Source: Comamonas sp.
Lineage (GTDB): Bacteria > Pseudomonadota > Gammaproteobacteria > Burkholderiales > Burkholderiaceae_C
Reading direction: 5' to 3'
Assembly: GCA_031277805.1 (NCBI GenBank)
Contig: JAITLR010000007.1
Span: forward strand, 1-64,000
Length of the DNA stretch: 64,000 nt
In this document: piece after piece, positions 8,688 through 17,080 of the stretch
How the letters are laid out: each line of letters starts with the position of its first letter
Position numbering within the stretch: position 1 is the stretch's first letter
Program-made: the position numbers and the translations under genes
Notes under the pieces: model-generated
What the model was told of the DNA's origin: nothing
Seen by the model: only the letters and a program-made list of their open reading frames with translations
Database searches by the model: none

Positions 8688-9281
8688 TCAGGCCGCCAAC
8701 AATGGCTTGACTTGGGAGGCGCAGCTTTGGCGGGATAGCTCAATCAGCGGCAAGGCCCGTTGCACGGCGAGGCGGGCTCGTGCTATCAGGGCCTTGTCCT
8801 GCAGGCCGTAGTCCACAAAATCCTTGTCGGTCGCGTAGACGCCCAGCGGCAAAGTGCGTGTCTGGAAGAAGCTGAACAGCGGCCGCAGTTGGTGGTCGAT
8901 CACCAAGGCATGACGCTCGCTACCGCCAGTGGCGGCCAGCAGCACGGGCTTGTCGACCAGCGCGTCTTGATCGATGAAGTCGAAGAAATGCTTGAACAGT
9001 CCCGTATAGGAGCCGCGGAAGACCGGTGTTGCAACCACCAGTACATCAGCTTGCTCAACTGCTGCAAGCGCCTGCTGCACCCTGTCGGGCAGTTGCGAGC
9101 GCCAGACCGCGCCAGCGAGTTGCGGCGCAAGTTCACCTATCCCGATCAAGCGTTTTTGGCAGGGAACTTCGTGGGCGATCAGATCCAGCAGGTGCTCTGC
9201 CAGCACTGCGGATTTGGAGGGGCGCTGCAATCCGCCGGAGACTGCGACTACGCGGAGTGGATAGGTCATGGTGGCTTTCAT
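8688..9281 (-). CDS. NADPH-dependent FMN reductase (MsuE/SsuE-like)
   Basis: A 197-residue flavodoxin-fold reductase that supplies reduced FMN to a partner oxygenase. The N-terminal VVAVSGGLQRPSKSAVLAEH is the phosphate-binding loop of the SsuE/MsuE group, and VVATPVFRGSYTGLFKHFFD is the second flavin-contacting segment. Two starts are possible: MKATMTYP at 9281, used here, or MTYP at 9269; neither has a strong ribosome site. It is the first gene of an operon with mesX and mesD (43- and 50-base gaps), so its likely job is to feed FMNH2 to the oxygen-dependent MesD/MesX reaction. A sulfonate-monooxygenase role is less likely because no such monooxygenase is nearby. Confidence 0.87.
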   Translation of the reverse strand: MKATMTYPLRVVAVSGGLQRPSKSAVLAEHLLDLIAHEVPCQKRLIGIGELAPQLAGAVWRSQLPDRVQQALAAVEQADVLVVATPVFRGSYTGLFKHFFDFIDQDALVDKPVLLAATGGSERHALVIDHQLRPLFSFFQTRTLPLGVYATDKDFVDYGLQDKALIARARLAVQRALPLIELSRQSCASQVKPLLAA

Positions 9282-9666
9282 GGATGGTTGCTGACCATCA
9301 ATAGGCGCCAATGGTATGAATCCTATTCAATGAAGTAAAATGGATTTATTTCATAAATTAATGAATTTCATTCATCTAAATACTTGGGCATGTCTGCCTC
9401 GACGCCGTGCAGCAGGCCGAAAAAAAGATTCATTGACAGCGGTTGCTTGCGTGCCGAACCTGACTGCGTATTCCGGCCGAACCGACCGCCTGCGCCGGTT
9501 GTGGCTGACCGGGCTGCTGGGCGTGACCGACCGAGTTCTGCCAGTTCCGGTCATTCGATGACCCAAGAAGTTCAGCGGCTAACATCAGCGACGAGATGTA
9601 CATGGAAGTCTGGAAGAGCGTCACCAATAGCGCGTCCGTCAGCACCTACGAACGCATCGATTTCTC
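9282..9666. other. Intergenic region, promoter side of the mes operon
   Basis: Positions 9320-9385 are strikingly AT-rich and carry nested partial palindromes such as TTCAT...ATGAA, a plausible promoter and operator zone for the minus-strand FMN reductase-mesX-mesD operon. From 9390 to 9666 I see no convincing gene in any frame. Confidence 0.4.
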
Positions 9667-9697
9667 TTGCACCTGACGCTACGTCAGGTTTTATCGT
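9667..9697 (+). promoter_or_regulatory. MerR-type promoter with inverted-repeat operator
   Basis: A perfect inverted repeat ACCTGACG-CTA-CGTCAGGT (9671-9689) lies between a -35-like TTGCAC (9667-9672) and a -10-like TATCGT (9692-9697). The 19-bp spacing is the over-long spacing that MerR regulators correct by twisting DNA. The next gene encodes a MerR protein, so autoregulation is likely. Confidence 0.7.
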
Positions 9698-9720
9698 TGA
9701 CACCGACGACTAGGAAGGCA

Positions 9721-11613
9721 ATGCAATTGAAAATCGGCGAGCTGGCGAAGAAGGCAGGACTGAGCGTTCGGGCGCTCCATCACTATGACGCAATCGGGTT
9801 GCTGTCACCGTCTCAGCGCACCGATGGTGGCGCGCGCCTGTATGGGCGCGACGACCTTATCCGGCTGCACCGGATCGAAGCGCTGAAACGGTTCGGGTAT
9901 TCACTCCCGGCCATCAAGGCCAGCCTCGATGGTCAATTGGCCAGCGCACCGCTACAGATTTTGCAGCGCAAGATTGCGGAGCTCGACGCACAGGCATCGC
10001 GCGCGCAGCGTCTTAGCCGTCACTTGAAGCATATCGTCGACAGGATCGCTGTGGGAAGCGAGACCTCGGCGACCGACTGGCTGAGCACTCTGGAGCTAAT
10101 GAACATGTACCAAAAACACCTGAACGACGACGAACTCGACGTACTGCTCGCATCCCGGCCGGATACGGTCGCGCCGAGGGATCCGTCTTGGGTTGAGCTC
10201 ATCGACGAGGTCCACCGAGCCGTCCAGCAAGCGCTGCCGGCCGAAAGCGACGCTGCCCAAGCGCTGGCCTGGCGCTGGATCCGGCTCGTGATTCGAATGA
10301 CGCGGAACGACCCGGCGCTCGCTACCAAGCTGATGATGATGCAGCTCGGCGAGCCGCGCGTTCAGCAAATCGTCGGCATTACGGTGGAGATGTTGGAATG
10401 GGTCGACGAAGCGTTCACGCATGCCCGCTGCGCGCTGTTCGCCAAGTACCTGAGCCCGGCGCAGACTGACGATGTGCGGCGTCGCCAGTTCGCCACCGCG
10501 AAAAGCCGGGCATGGCCGGCACTGGTGGTCGAACTGCGGGGACAGATGGATGCGGGCGTCGATGCCGGCGCCGCACCAGTGCAGGCGATCGTCAAGCGGT
10601 GGCAGCAGCTATTTCGCGACAGCTTCTGCGGAGACGATGCGGTGCTGGAGGCGCGGGTACGTGATGCCATGATGCGCGAACCGGATCTGCAACTGGGCGT
10701 TGGCCTCGACGATGCGCTGTTGGCCTATCTGCACAAGGCGCATATCGTCGGCAATGACAAGACACCGGTCAACGCCGGACCCAAGCCGAGTGCGTTGATG
10801 GTTGCAATGCAGCGTGCAGCTCACCAGTTGCTCGATCGTCCGCTGGTGCTTGACGATCCGATCGCACTGACCGTCCTCGGCGCGGCCGAAGCACAGGCAT
10901 TGCGCGATGACATCGACAGGTTCCGTCATCCGACGTCGGTGGGGATGCGTAGCTCGGTGGTGGTACGCAGCCGGCTTGCCGACGATGTGTGGGCCGGAGC
11001 TGTCGAACGCGGCGTTCGGCAGTATGTGGTGCTCGGCGCGGGGCTGGATACCAGCGCGTACCGGCATCCCGATACACCGGGTCGCATCTTCGAGGTCGAT
11101 CTGCCGGCCATGCAGGCGTGGAAGCGAACTCGCCTGCGCGAGGCCAGCATTGCGGTACCGCAGTCGCTGCATTTCGCGCCGGTCGACTTTGAGGGCATCG
11201 GACTCGCCGAGGGCTTGGCGCGCGCCGGTTTCGATGCCAGCGCGCCGGCCATCTTCAGTTGGCTCGGCGTGACGATGTACCTCGACGAGGCAGCAGTCAT
11301 CGAAACCCTGCGCTTCATTGCCAGCTGCGCCGAAGGCAGCGCAGTGCTGTTCGAATATGCGATGCCGCTGTCGAGCTTGCCCCCGATCATGCGCATCGCA
11401 ATGGAGCAATTGACGGCGCAATTCGCCGAGCGTGGCGAACCGTGGAAGAGCTTCTTCGAACCGGTCGGCCTGGCCGAGATGCTAGCCGCGCTGGGCTTCA
11501 GCAGCAGCAACACCTGGACTCCTGATGAGTTGAACCAACGCTATCTTGCGAACCGCGCGGATGGATTGCACATCAGTGCAACGCCGGCGCGTTTAGTTCT
11601 GGCAACCGTCTAA
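9721..11613 (+). CDS. MerR-family regulator fused to a SAM-dependent methyltransferase (LCM-like)
   Basis: A 630-residue fusion. Residues 1-70 are a MerR winged helix: MQLKIGELAKKAGLSVRALHHYDAIGLL, then GARLYGRDDL and FGYSL. Residues 75-120 form the usual dimerisation helix. Residues 120-340 are a helical region of unclear family. From about residue 345 to the end is a class I methyltransferase of the leucine-carboxyl-methyltransferase/PPM2 type, with the SAM motif YVVLGAGLDTSAYRHP near residue 432 and FSWLGVTMYL further on. Start at ATG 9721 follows AGGAAGG. The MerR-type promoter just upstream suggests autoregulation. The substrate is unknown; the methyltransferase could modify the inducer, tying sensing to detoxification. 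Antibiotic or natural-product modification is an inference. Confidence 0.85.
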   Translation: MQLKIGELAKKAGLSVRALHHYDAIGLLSPSQRTDGGARLYGRDDLIRLHRIEALKRFGYSLPAIKASLDGQLASAPLQILQRKIAELDAQASRAQRLSRHLKHIVDRIAVGSETSATDWLSTLELMNMYQKHLNDDELDVLLASRPDTVAPRDPSWVELIDEVHRAVQQALPAESDAAQALAWRWIRLVIRMTRNDPALATKLMMMQLGEPRVQQIVGITVEMLEWVDEAFTHARCALFAKYLSPAQTDDVRRRQFATAKSRAWPALVVELRGQMDAGVDAGAAPVQAIVKRWQQLFRDSFCGDDAVLEARVRDAMMREPDLQLGVGLDDALLAYLHKAHIVGNDKTPVNAGPKPSALMVAMQRAAHQLLDRPLVLDDPIALTVLGAAEAQALRDDIDRFRHPTSVGMRSSVVVRSRLADDVWAGAVERGVRQYVVLGAGLDTSAYRHPDTPGRIFEVDLPAMQAWKRTRLREASIAVPQSLHFAPVDFEGIGLAEGLARAGFDASAPAIFSWLGVTMYLDEAAVIETLRFIASCAEGSAVLFEYAMPLSSLPPIMRIAMEQLTAQFAERGEPWKSFFEPVGLAEMLAALGFSSSNTWTPDELNQRYLANRADGLHISATPARLVLATV

Positions 11614-11824
11614 AAGTGCCTCCCGGATTGCAAGATCCATAGGATGATCCGGGTAGCCCCGACCTTCGTTTTGACCGCGTGCCGATCCCCAATGGCTCCT
11701 TTGGAGGAACATCGAAGGAGCGTTGTGGGTCGAACTGCGACAGCCGCAACCGGCCAGGAGCGGTCCAACGAGAATGCGCCGCAAATCGGTCACTCAGTAG
11801 ACCGCAAGCTCAGACACAGTATGG
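11614..11824. other. Intergenic, no gene seen
   Basis: A convergent spacer between the MerR-methyltransferase and the SEC-C pseudogene. No conserved coding frame, terminator or RNA gene is recognisable. Confidence 0.4.
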
Positions 11825-13285
11825 CTAGCCATGACACTTCTTGTACTTCTTGCCGGAGCCGCATGGGCAAGGATCGTTGCGGCCAACCTTTTCACTAGTC
11901 GCGCGCTGGTTGGCACGGGGAGGCTGCACAAACTGGGTGACCCGGTCCTTATGCTGTTTCAGGTTTGGAGTCTCGAAAAAGTTCCAATCCTTGTTCATTG
12001 CCGCGTAGTGGGCTTGTTGCTCCGCAGACCACTTTTCACACGGCATTAAGATGAAATCTTCGGCGTTGCTGCCTCCCGCGAACTTTGGTGCTTCGATTCC
12101 AATCCCAATTACCTTCACAAGGTATGGGAATTTGTTCTTCGCAGCGCCGCACGCGATCTCAAGGAGCGCCAGTCGCTTTTCACGGAAGTCTGGCGCGGAT
12201 CGGAGCGGCTCGGGCACACGGAGTTGCAGAAGGACGTAGGCGACGTTTATCTCAAACGAAGGAAGAAGGGTGACTTGCCGCGTGAAGGATCCAGTATTCG
12301 GGAACCGTTGTGCGGCGGTTAGCATCTTGTCGGAGAGGCCGCGGCGCATGAAGCGCGGCTCTTTCACCATCTCGTAGATGGCACTCTGTCCACGCAAAAT
12401 GTCTGAGTTGCCGCCAAGCGTCCCGTCGAGGCTGTTTTGGCATGTGCGCTGGATTAGCTCGTCCCAAAAGTAGGAGATGCGATCCTCCTTCTTCGTATTC
12501 TTGTAAAGCTCGCTCTGATAGAACCCGCGCCACTCTCCCTCGCCGATCATGACGCCAGTCACCTCTTGTTTGGTTGAACCGATGACGTGCCGCTTCGTTG
12601 TATCGTCGTAGCTAAGAAGGTAGTGGGCAAGTAGGTCTTCTTCCCCGCAGTAGCTGAGGTAATCCAGAGCCGAGATCGCGCGCACCTTCTCGCGCAGGTA
12701 TGAAGCGAAGTCGCTGACGGCGTCCAACTCGCTCAACACAATCGGCATGTTATGGCTGTCAAGTATGTGGACGGGGCATCGCTTGTCGATCTCGATGTGG
12801 AAAGGTGCGGTGGGCTCGCAATCGCTTTCGGAATAGGTGATGGCAAGACTGCCGTAGACGTTCTCCGGCGATGCACGCTCACAGGCCTCTTTGGCTCCGT
12901 GAGCGACGATGATCTTGTGAACGGTGACGATTTCCCTGTCGAACTCAAAAGGAAAAGGCTGCGCTCACTTCCCGTCCAAGAAGATTGGCCGTCCGCTGCG
13001 GATGTACCGTTCTGCTCCATGAGCAGTTTTCACCTGCCGGTCGATAACATTGCGCTTCCAGCGGCTCCATAGGACCAGGGGATCCTTTTCTGGATCGTCG
13101 GGCAGCGTAGCCTCGCGGTCGAAGAAGATGAAAACGTCGTTGCCAAAGACTGCAAGCAGGTCGCACAGCTCATGGCCATCGTCTTTATATGGATTCGGAT
13201 AGCTCCAGAGCTTTAGGAAGGACCGCTCGCAGAAATTAGCGAGCATTCTCTCGGTCGCAGTGACGCCGGTCGACTTGGTTGTCAT
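11825..13285 (-). pseudogene. SEC-C motif protein gene interrupted by one in-frame TGA
   Basis: One reading frame of 487 codons runs from ATG 13283-13285 to the stop at 11825, broken only by TGA at 12965-12967 (codon 107). Residues 1-106 start MTTKSTGVTATERMLANFCE and end IFLDGK. After the TGA the same frame continues without shift, [19 protein letters not shown] and onwards, through residue 180 (a later ATG at 12746-12748) to a C-terminal SEC-C zinc motif [23 protein letters not shown] motifs bind zinc and occur in SecA and in many proteins of unknown role; the rest of this protein is uncharacterised. Because both sides of the TGA read as one protein, the TGA is most simply a recent nonsense mutation. 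The downstream 307-codon part could still be translated from its own ATG. Confidence 0.8.
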
Positions 13286-13821
13286 GGTAGGTTTGCCTAA
13301 AGGGCTCAGCGGCTAGAGTGACGACTCATGCTTTGTAACCCATCGACGGCCTGAGTGGCCGCTAAGCGAGTGACTGAGCGGCTTCCTTGGGTCGATTGCA
13401 GGCCCTCACCAGAGACCGCTAACCAGCATGCAAACTCGCAGCCAAACCTCGTCCAGATTGCCCAGTGTCGAGCGACCGCTCCCAGACGCTCGCTAGTGAT
13501 CTTGCTGTGACCGCAATGGGCGGTTTGCTGCCGGTGGTCAGTACAAGCAGGCCGGTCATCGCGTATCGGAATGATGCTCAATCGAGACCAGCGCTCGCAC
13601 CTGACGCAGTTGTAGCTGGACCCGGGTAAACAGCGCTTGGATCCATTTGCGCAGGGCGAGCGTTGTGCATAGGCATGGCCGTATGGTTCGGTGTGGATTC
13701 AAGCTCTAGTTCTGCGGAGTGGGCTACGAGATCGTCCTGTCGGCTATGCCCGGCAGGTGTTCAAGCCGAGGGAAGTTCGAGGCAGTTGTTTCAAAAATTT
13801 GCTTTGATACCATGCACCAAC
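13286..13821. other. Intergenic stretch without a recognisable gene
   Basis: Frames here are low-complexity or lack any family resemblance, and no RNA gene or clear hairpin terminator was found. It may hold decayed accessory DNA and the promoter of the small membrane protein. Confidence 0.35.
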
Positions 13822-14247
13822 ATGACGAAATCGAACTACCAAGCCTTGGTGATTGCCTCGCTCTGTATCCCTATAGCAGGAGTCATTGCCGAGTCTGCTT
13901 TTCATTTGATTCCTGAAGAATTGGCTGATGCCTATGCCGGGCTGTTTCTTGATTCCTCGATTGGGATATGGGAGATATTTTTAGGCTTGGTGGCCGTAGT
14001 CACTTCCATGCTTGGATTGATTGCGTTCTACGGGTTGCTGCGACTCAGAAGCTGGGCGCCGCGATTCGCGATTGGCGTGTCTTTGCTGTCCTGGCTGACA
14101 GTGTGCTTTCTGGGGCCGCAGCTACTCTCGGGGCTGGGGTCTGCAACCTTGACGTTGGGTTGCGCTTTGTATGGAGCGGCGATGGTTCTGCCTTTTTATG
14201 CGCCGGAAGTGCATGTGCTGTTCTGGCCCGAGGAGCGTGCTGATTGA
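13822..14247 (+). CDS. Small hypothetical inner-membrane protein
   Basis: A 141-residue protein of no family I recognise. Four hydrophobic stretches suggest four transmembrane helices: about residues 7-27 (ALVIASLCIPIAGVIAESAF), 45-72, 78-101 (FAIGVSLLSWLTVCFLGPQL) and 106-128. The terminal segment HVLFWPEERAD is polar. The ATG at 13822 directly precedes a normal N-terminal segment MTKSNYQALVIASL; the frame extends upstream but with no hydrophobic or conserved content. It stands alone between the SEC-C pseudogene and the tRNA-Pro island junction and is followed by a strong hairpin. Confidence 0.6.
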   Translation: MTKSNYQALVIASLCIPIAGVIAESAFHLIPEELADAYAGLFLDSSIGIWEIFLGLVAVVTSMLGLIAFYGLLRLRSWAPRFAIGVSLLSWLTVCFLGPQLLSGLGSATLTLGCALYGAAMVLPFYAPEVHVLFWPEERAD

Positions 14248-14317
14248 ATTCAGAGAGCAGCAGCCAAGCTTGAGATGAAGGGGGCTGCTTGTTTTTGAGC
14301 AAGATCTGAAAAGACAA

Positions 14318-14347
14318 AAGGCCTTGGATTTTTCAATCCAAGGCCTT
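14318..14347. terminator. Strong hairpin at the left island junction, former tRNA-Pro terminator
   Basis: Perfect 12-bp arms AAGGCCTTGGAT (14,318-14,329) and ATCCAAGGCCTT (14,336-14,347) flank a TTTTCA loop. It sits 6 bases beyond the duplicated tRNA 3' end at 14,354. It can also end transcription of the small membrane protein gene. A different hairpin holds the equivalent place at the intact tRNA (35,149-35,180). Confidence 0.75.
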
Positions 14348-14353
14348 GTCGTT

Positions 14354-14402
14354 TGGTCGGAGCGGCGGGATTCGAACTCGCTACCCTCTGCTCCCAAAGC
14401 AG
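14354..14402 (-). repeat. Left attachment site, duplicated tRNA-Pro 3' fragment
   Basis: These 49 bases match the T-arm, acceptor strand, CCA end and anticodon arm side of the tRNA-Pro at 35,189-35,237 with one mismatch. Homology stops at CCCAAAGCAG, where the left flank becomes AT-rich. The mismatch falls in the tRNA's variable/T-stem side, which is non-functional in this copy. Confidence 0.9.
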
Positions 14403-14536
14403 TTATTATTAAAATTAACTAGCACTCAGATGTTTGGGTGAGGACGATAAAATACAGATAACTTGTTTAAATACAACATCTTAAATTTCCGTGTTTGTGC
14501 GCAGTAGTCCACAATTGTCAGCGTAGTGCCAAAATA

Positions 14537-14571
14537 TTGTTTACCCCTTTGTTTACCCCTTTGTTTACCCC
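14537..14571 (+). repeat. Three tandem TTTGTTTACCCC direct repeats, left arm
   Basis: Copies lie at 14,537-14,547 (one base short), 14,548-14,559 and 14,560-14,571. They sit 13 bases ahead of the integrase start codon, so the protein bound there could also repress its own gene. Two further copies occur at the right end of the island (35,108-35,130). Confidence 0.85.
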
Positions 14572-14584
14572 TCAGGACTAACGC

Positions 14585-16075
14585 ATGACGAGATACCCTA
14601 AAGCAGGCGAAGGCCAGCGCTGGACAATTCGGGAGTTGCTAGCTATCCCAGAGACATGGAAAGGTGATACCTTGAGCGATGGCGGCGGACTGTCTGGTGA
14701 GGTTCGCATCAGCAAAGAGGGGAAGGCCTCTGTACGCTTCAAATATGCGTATCGCTCTCAAGGCAAGGTCTGTTGGCACCAATGCGGAACATGGCCAGCC
14801 AATGATCTTGCCGAGATTCGCCGCAACCGAGACATCGCTAAACAGCAAGTCGCAGAAGGCTTGAATCCAACTGCAGTCAAGGAGTCCGAAAAGCTGGAGA
14901 AGCAAAGGCTCATAGCGCAATCGCTGGCCCAGGCCGAAGAGGAGCGCAGCGAACGCTATACCGTCGATGATCTATTTGAGACTTGGCTGAAGCAAGGAGT
15001 CAACCGCGCCGATGGGAATAAAGAGCTAGCTCGCAACTACACCGAATACATCAAACCAAGTCTAGGAACTCTTGAACTTCGCGGCCTTACAGAAGCTCAT
15101 ATTAGAGAGCTATTACAGCCTGTGGTTGCCGCTGGAACTGTGCGCAAGGCACAAGTCATGCTCCAGTGCATCAAGCAATCTTTGAAATGGGGTGAGAAAC
15201 GCAAACCTTGGCGAGCGCTATTGCTGGAAGGAAACCCCGCAGATCTCATCTCTGAAGATAGCATCACCCCGCCCGATCATCGAGACGAGCGCAGCCGAGT
15301 ATTGAGTGCCGAAGAAATTTTCGAATTAAGCCAACTGCTGCAACATGGTACGCAGTCTTATGAATCAGCTAAGGAGGGTGAAAAGCTCAATCATCCGCGC
15401 CCCCTAAAGCAGGAAACGCAGATTGCTATTTGGATTGCGCTTGGCACTCTATGCCGAATTGGGGAGCTTTTGATGACTCGCTGGGAGGATGTCAATTTAG
15501 AGGCCAACACCTGGTTGATTCTTGCGGAGAACGTGAAGGGACAGAGAAAAAAGAGACAAGCTCAGCTTGTCCACCTTTCGCCCTTTGTAGCCAAGCAGTT
15601 CCAGCTACTTTATCAGCGCACAGGACACACAGAGTGGTGTTTTCCTGCTTTGAACAGTTCTGCAGCGAGTCAGCGTGGACATGTTTGCATCAAGTCCTTT
15701 TCAAAGCAAATTGGTGATCGCCAATCCATGTTTATGGATCGCAAGCCCTTGAAAGGTCGACGGCATGACAACACGCTTGTGCTTTCCAAAGGACGCAGTG
15801 GCAACTGGACATTTCACGACTTACGTCGTACAGGTGCAACGATGATGCAGGGTATGGGCATCAAGTTAGACACCATCGATCGTTGCCAAAATCATGTACT
15901 GGAGGGCTCCAAGGTGCGCCGCCATTACCTGCATCACGAGTACACGGAAGAGAAGGCTGAGGCCTGGCTCAAGTTGGGGACAAGAATTGAAGATATTCTG
16001 GCCACTGGTAAAAGTGAGCAGCCATCAAAAAAACACTCTGCTGGGCTGCTGCCGGTTTCGTCGACACCAGCCTAA
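14585..16075 (+). CDS. Tyrosine recombinase, island integrase
   Basis: A 496-residue phage-type integrase that catalyses site-specific recombination between the island and the tRNA-Pro gene. An arm-binding DUF4102-like N domain and a SAM-like core-binding domain (about 125-210) precede the catalytic domain. Catalytic residues are visible: Arg291 in LCRIGELL, His411 and Arg414 in FHDLRRTGATMM, His437 in CQNHV, and the nucleophile Tyr453 in HHEYTEEK. The start is the ATG at 14,585. The gene points into the island from its left end, as usual for tRNA-targeted islands. It looks intact, so the island may still be excisable. Base composition is more AT-rich than the surrounding chromosome. Confidence 0.93.
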   Translation: MTRYPKAGEGQRWTIRELLAIPETWKGDTLSDGGGLSGEVRISKEGKASVRFKYAYRSQGKVCWHQCGTWPANDLAEIRRNRDIAKQQVAEGLNPTAVKESEKLEKQRLIAQSLAQAEEERSERYTVDDLFETWLKQGVNRADGNKELARNYTEYIKPSLGTLELRGLTEAHIRELLQPVVAAGTVRKAQVMLQCIKQSLKWGEKRKPWRALLLEGNPADLISEDSITPPDHRDERSRVLSAEEIFELSQLLQHGTQSYESAKEGEKLNHPRPLKQETQIAIWIALGTLCRIGELLMTRWEDVNLEANTWLILAENVKGQRKKRQAQLVHLSPFVAKQFQLLYQRTGHTEWCFPALNSSAASQRGHVCIKSFSKQIGDRQSMFMDRKPLKGRRHDNTLVLSKGRSGNWTFHDLRRTGATMMQGMGIKLDTIDRCQNHVLEGSKVRRHYLHHEYTEEKAEAWLKLGTRIEDILATGKSEQPSKKHSAGLLPVSSTPA

Positions 16076-16077
16076 GC

Positions 16078-16286
16078 TTCTCGAGCTTCCTCGAACTCTA
16101 CCGGATTGATGTACCCAAGCGTCGAGTGCCGACGCGTCGGGTTGTAGAACCGCTCGATGTAGTCGACACATCTGACCTCGCTTGCTTGCGCGAGCGGTAG
16201 ATCTTGCGAGCCGTGCGCTCCGTCTTCAGGCTACTGAAGAAGCTTTCCATTGCCGAGTTGTCCCAGAATTCGCCAGCACGGCTCAG
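16078..16286 (-). pseudogene. IS3-family transposase (OrfB) C-terminal remnant
   Basis: Read on the minus strand this encodes LSRAGEFWDNSAMESFFSSL, then KTERTARKIYRSRKQARSDV. That is the last part of an IS3-type DDE integrase domain including the catalytic glutamate. After SDV a single-base loss shifts the frame; the other frame continues DYIERFYNPTRRHSTLGYIN and PVEFEEARE. The N-terminal two thirds are absent and it abuts the integrase stop codon. Confidence 0.8.
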
Positions 16287-16312
16287 CGAATCCTGAGATC
16301 ATTTTTAGCCCA

Positions 16313-16342
16313 TAAAAAAGCAGCCTGCCGGTGGCAGGCTGC
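16313..16342 (-). terminator. Terminator of the AlpA-like gene
   Basis: A perfect 10-bp stem GCAGCCTGCC/GGCAGGCTGC with a three-base loop is followed on the minus strand by a run of six T. It starts about 20 bases after the stop of the gene at 16,362-16,556. Confidence 0.88.
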
Positions 16343-16361
16343 GATTGTGAGGTTTCCTCGA

Positions 16362-16556
16362 CTACATGCCGAGCTTTTCGAGCATGCCGGCGATCACCGA
16401 AGCTTTCCAGCGGGCAGATTTTCCGATCTTGATGGGCTTGGGCAAGAGGCCTTCACGGATGGCTGCATAGACTGCAGAGCGGCTGAGCTGCAAAATTTCT
16501 TGGACGTCTTTCACTTTGAGCAAACGGTCATTCACCAGAGAGTCGTTGTTGTTCAT
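16362..16556 (-). CDS. AlpA-like helix-turn-helix regulator/excisionase
   Basis: A 64-residue MerR-like winged-helix protein of the AlpA/phage excisionase group: RLLKVKDVQEILQLSRSAVY, then AAIREGLLPKPIKIGKSARW. AlpA proteins activate integrase or bend attachment-site DNA, tipping islands and prophages towards excision. The ATG at 16,554-16,556 has AGGTG upstream; a longer frame adds 13 weak residues. It faces the integrase gene with its own terminator in between. Such a factor is expected in an island of this type, which supports possible mobility. Confidence 0.85.
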   Translation of the reverse strand: MNNNDSLVNDRLLKVKDVQEILQLSRSAVYAAIREGLLPKPIKIGKSARWKASVIAGMLEKLGM

Positions 16557-16841
16557 AGAGCACCTTATCAAGGAAATTTCTTCTTGCCGAACCACTTAGG
16601 CTTGGCTGAATCAGCAACTTTTTGCTGCCTTGATAGAGCATTATTCGTAGATTTCTTCAAAAAAATCACGAAGATGGAGTGCAAGCACAAATTTCTGCGT
16701 TTCTGGCCCATAAGTAGGCTAATGTGCTGTTTTATGTGGATTTTGTGGAATGAAGAGTATCTGGGGGAGCGAGAGGGCGTTCAGAATTTTGCGTAAACAG
16801 CTCATAGTCCGCAGACTTCGGTATGCAAATCCGTAAGCACC

Positions 16842-17020
16842 GTGGCATCCGTAAAACACGATATTCCCGAAGAGTTGCTCAGCGCCTTGCTGGCTGATTA
16901 CATAAAGCCCGAAGACCTCATCGGTAAGAACGGCCTGCTCAAGCAATTGACAAGGCCGTGGTTGAGAAATCCTTACAGGCCGAACACACTGCCCATCATG
17001 GGTCATGGACGCTGAGATAG
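16842..17020 (+). pseudogene. IS256-family transposase N-terminal remnant
   Basis: From GTG 16,842 the frame reads VASVKHDIPEELLSALLADY, then IKPEDLIGKNGLLKQLT, the usual N-terminus of IS256-type (Mutator) transposases. After QLT one base is missing: the +1 frame continues KAVVEKSLQAE. The rest of the transposase is gone, and the remnant stops at the left end of the IS3-family element at about 17,025. Confidence 0.75.
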
Positions 17021-17080
17021 CCCCTGAATCTCCGGACACGGTCCATCGCTTATCTTCGAGATAGGCATAGGACTGTGCGT

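Noticed and set aside
9430-9645. 71-codon minus-strand frame with a hydrophobic N-terminus
   Set aside because: The second half is Gln/Pro-rich junk and it overlaps the probable regulatory region of the MerR fusion; no family match could be recognised.
12965-12967. Selenocysteine at the TGA in the SEC-C gene
   Set aside because: No known selenoprotein of this family, and nothing suggests a SECIS element just downstream, though I could not fold the RNA. A nonsense mutation is simpler.
14537-14571. Short CRISPR array or plasmid iterons
   Set aside because: Copies are contiguous without spacers, and matching copies lie at the other end of the island next to the attachment site; no replication gene is present.
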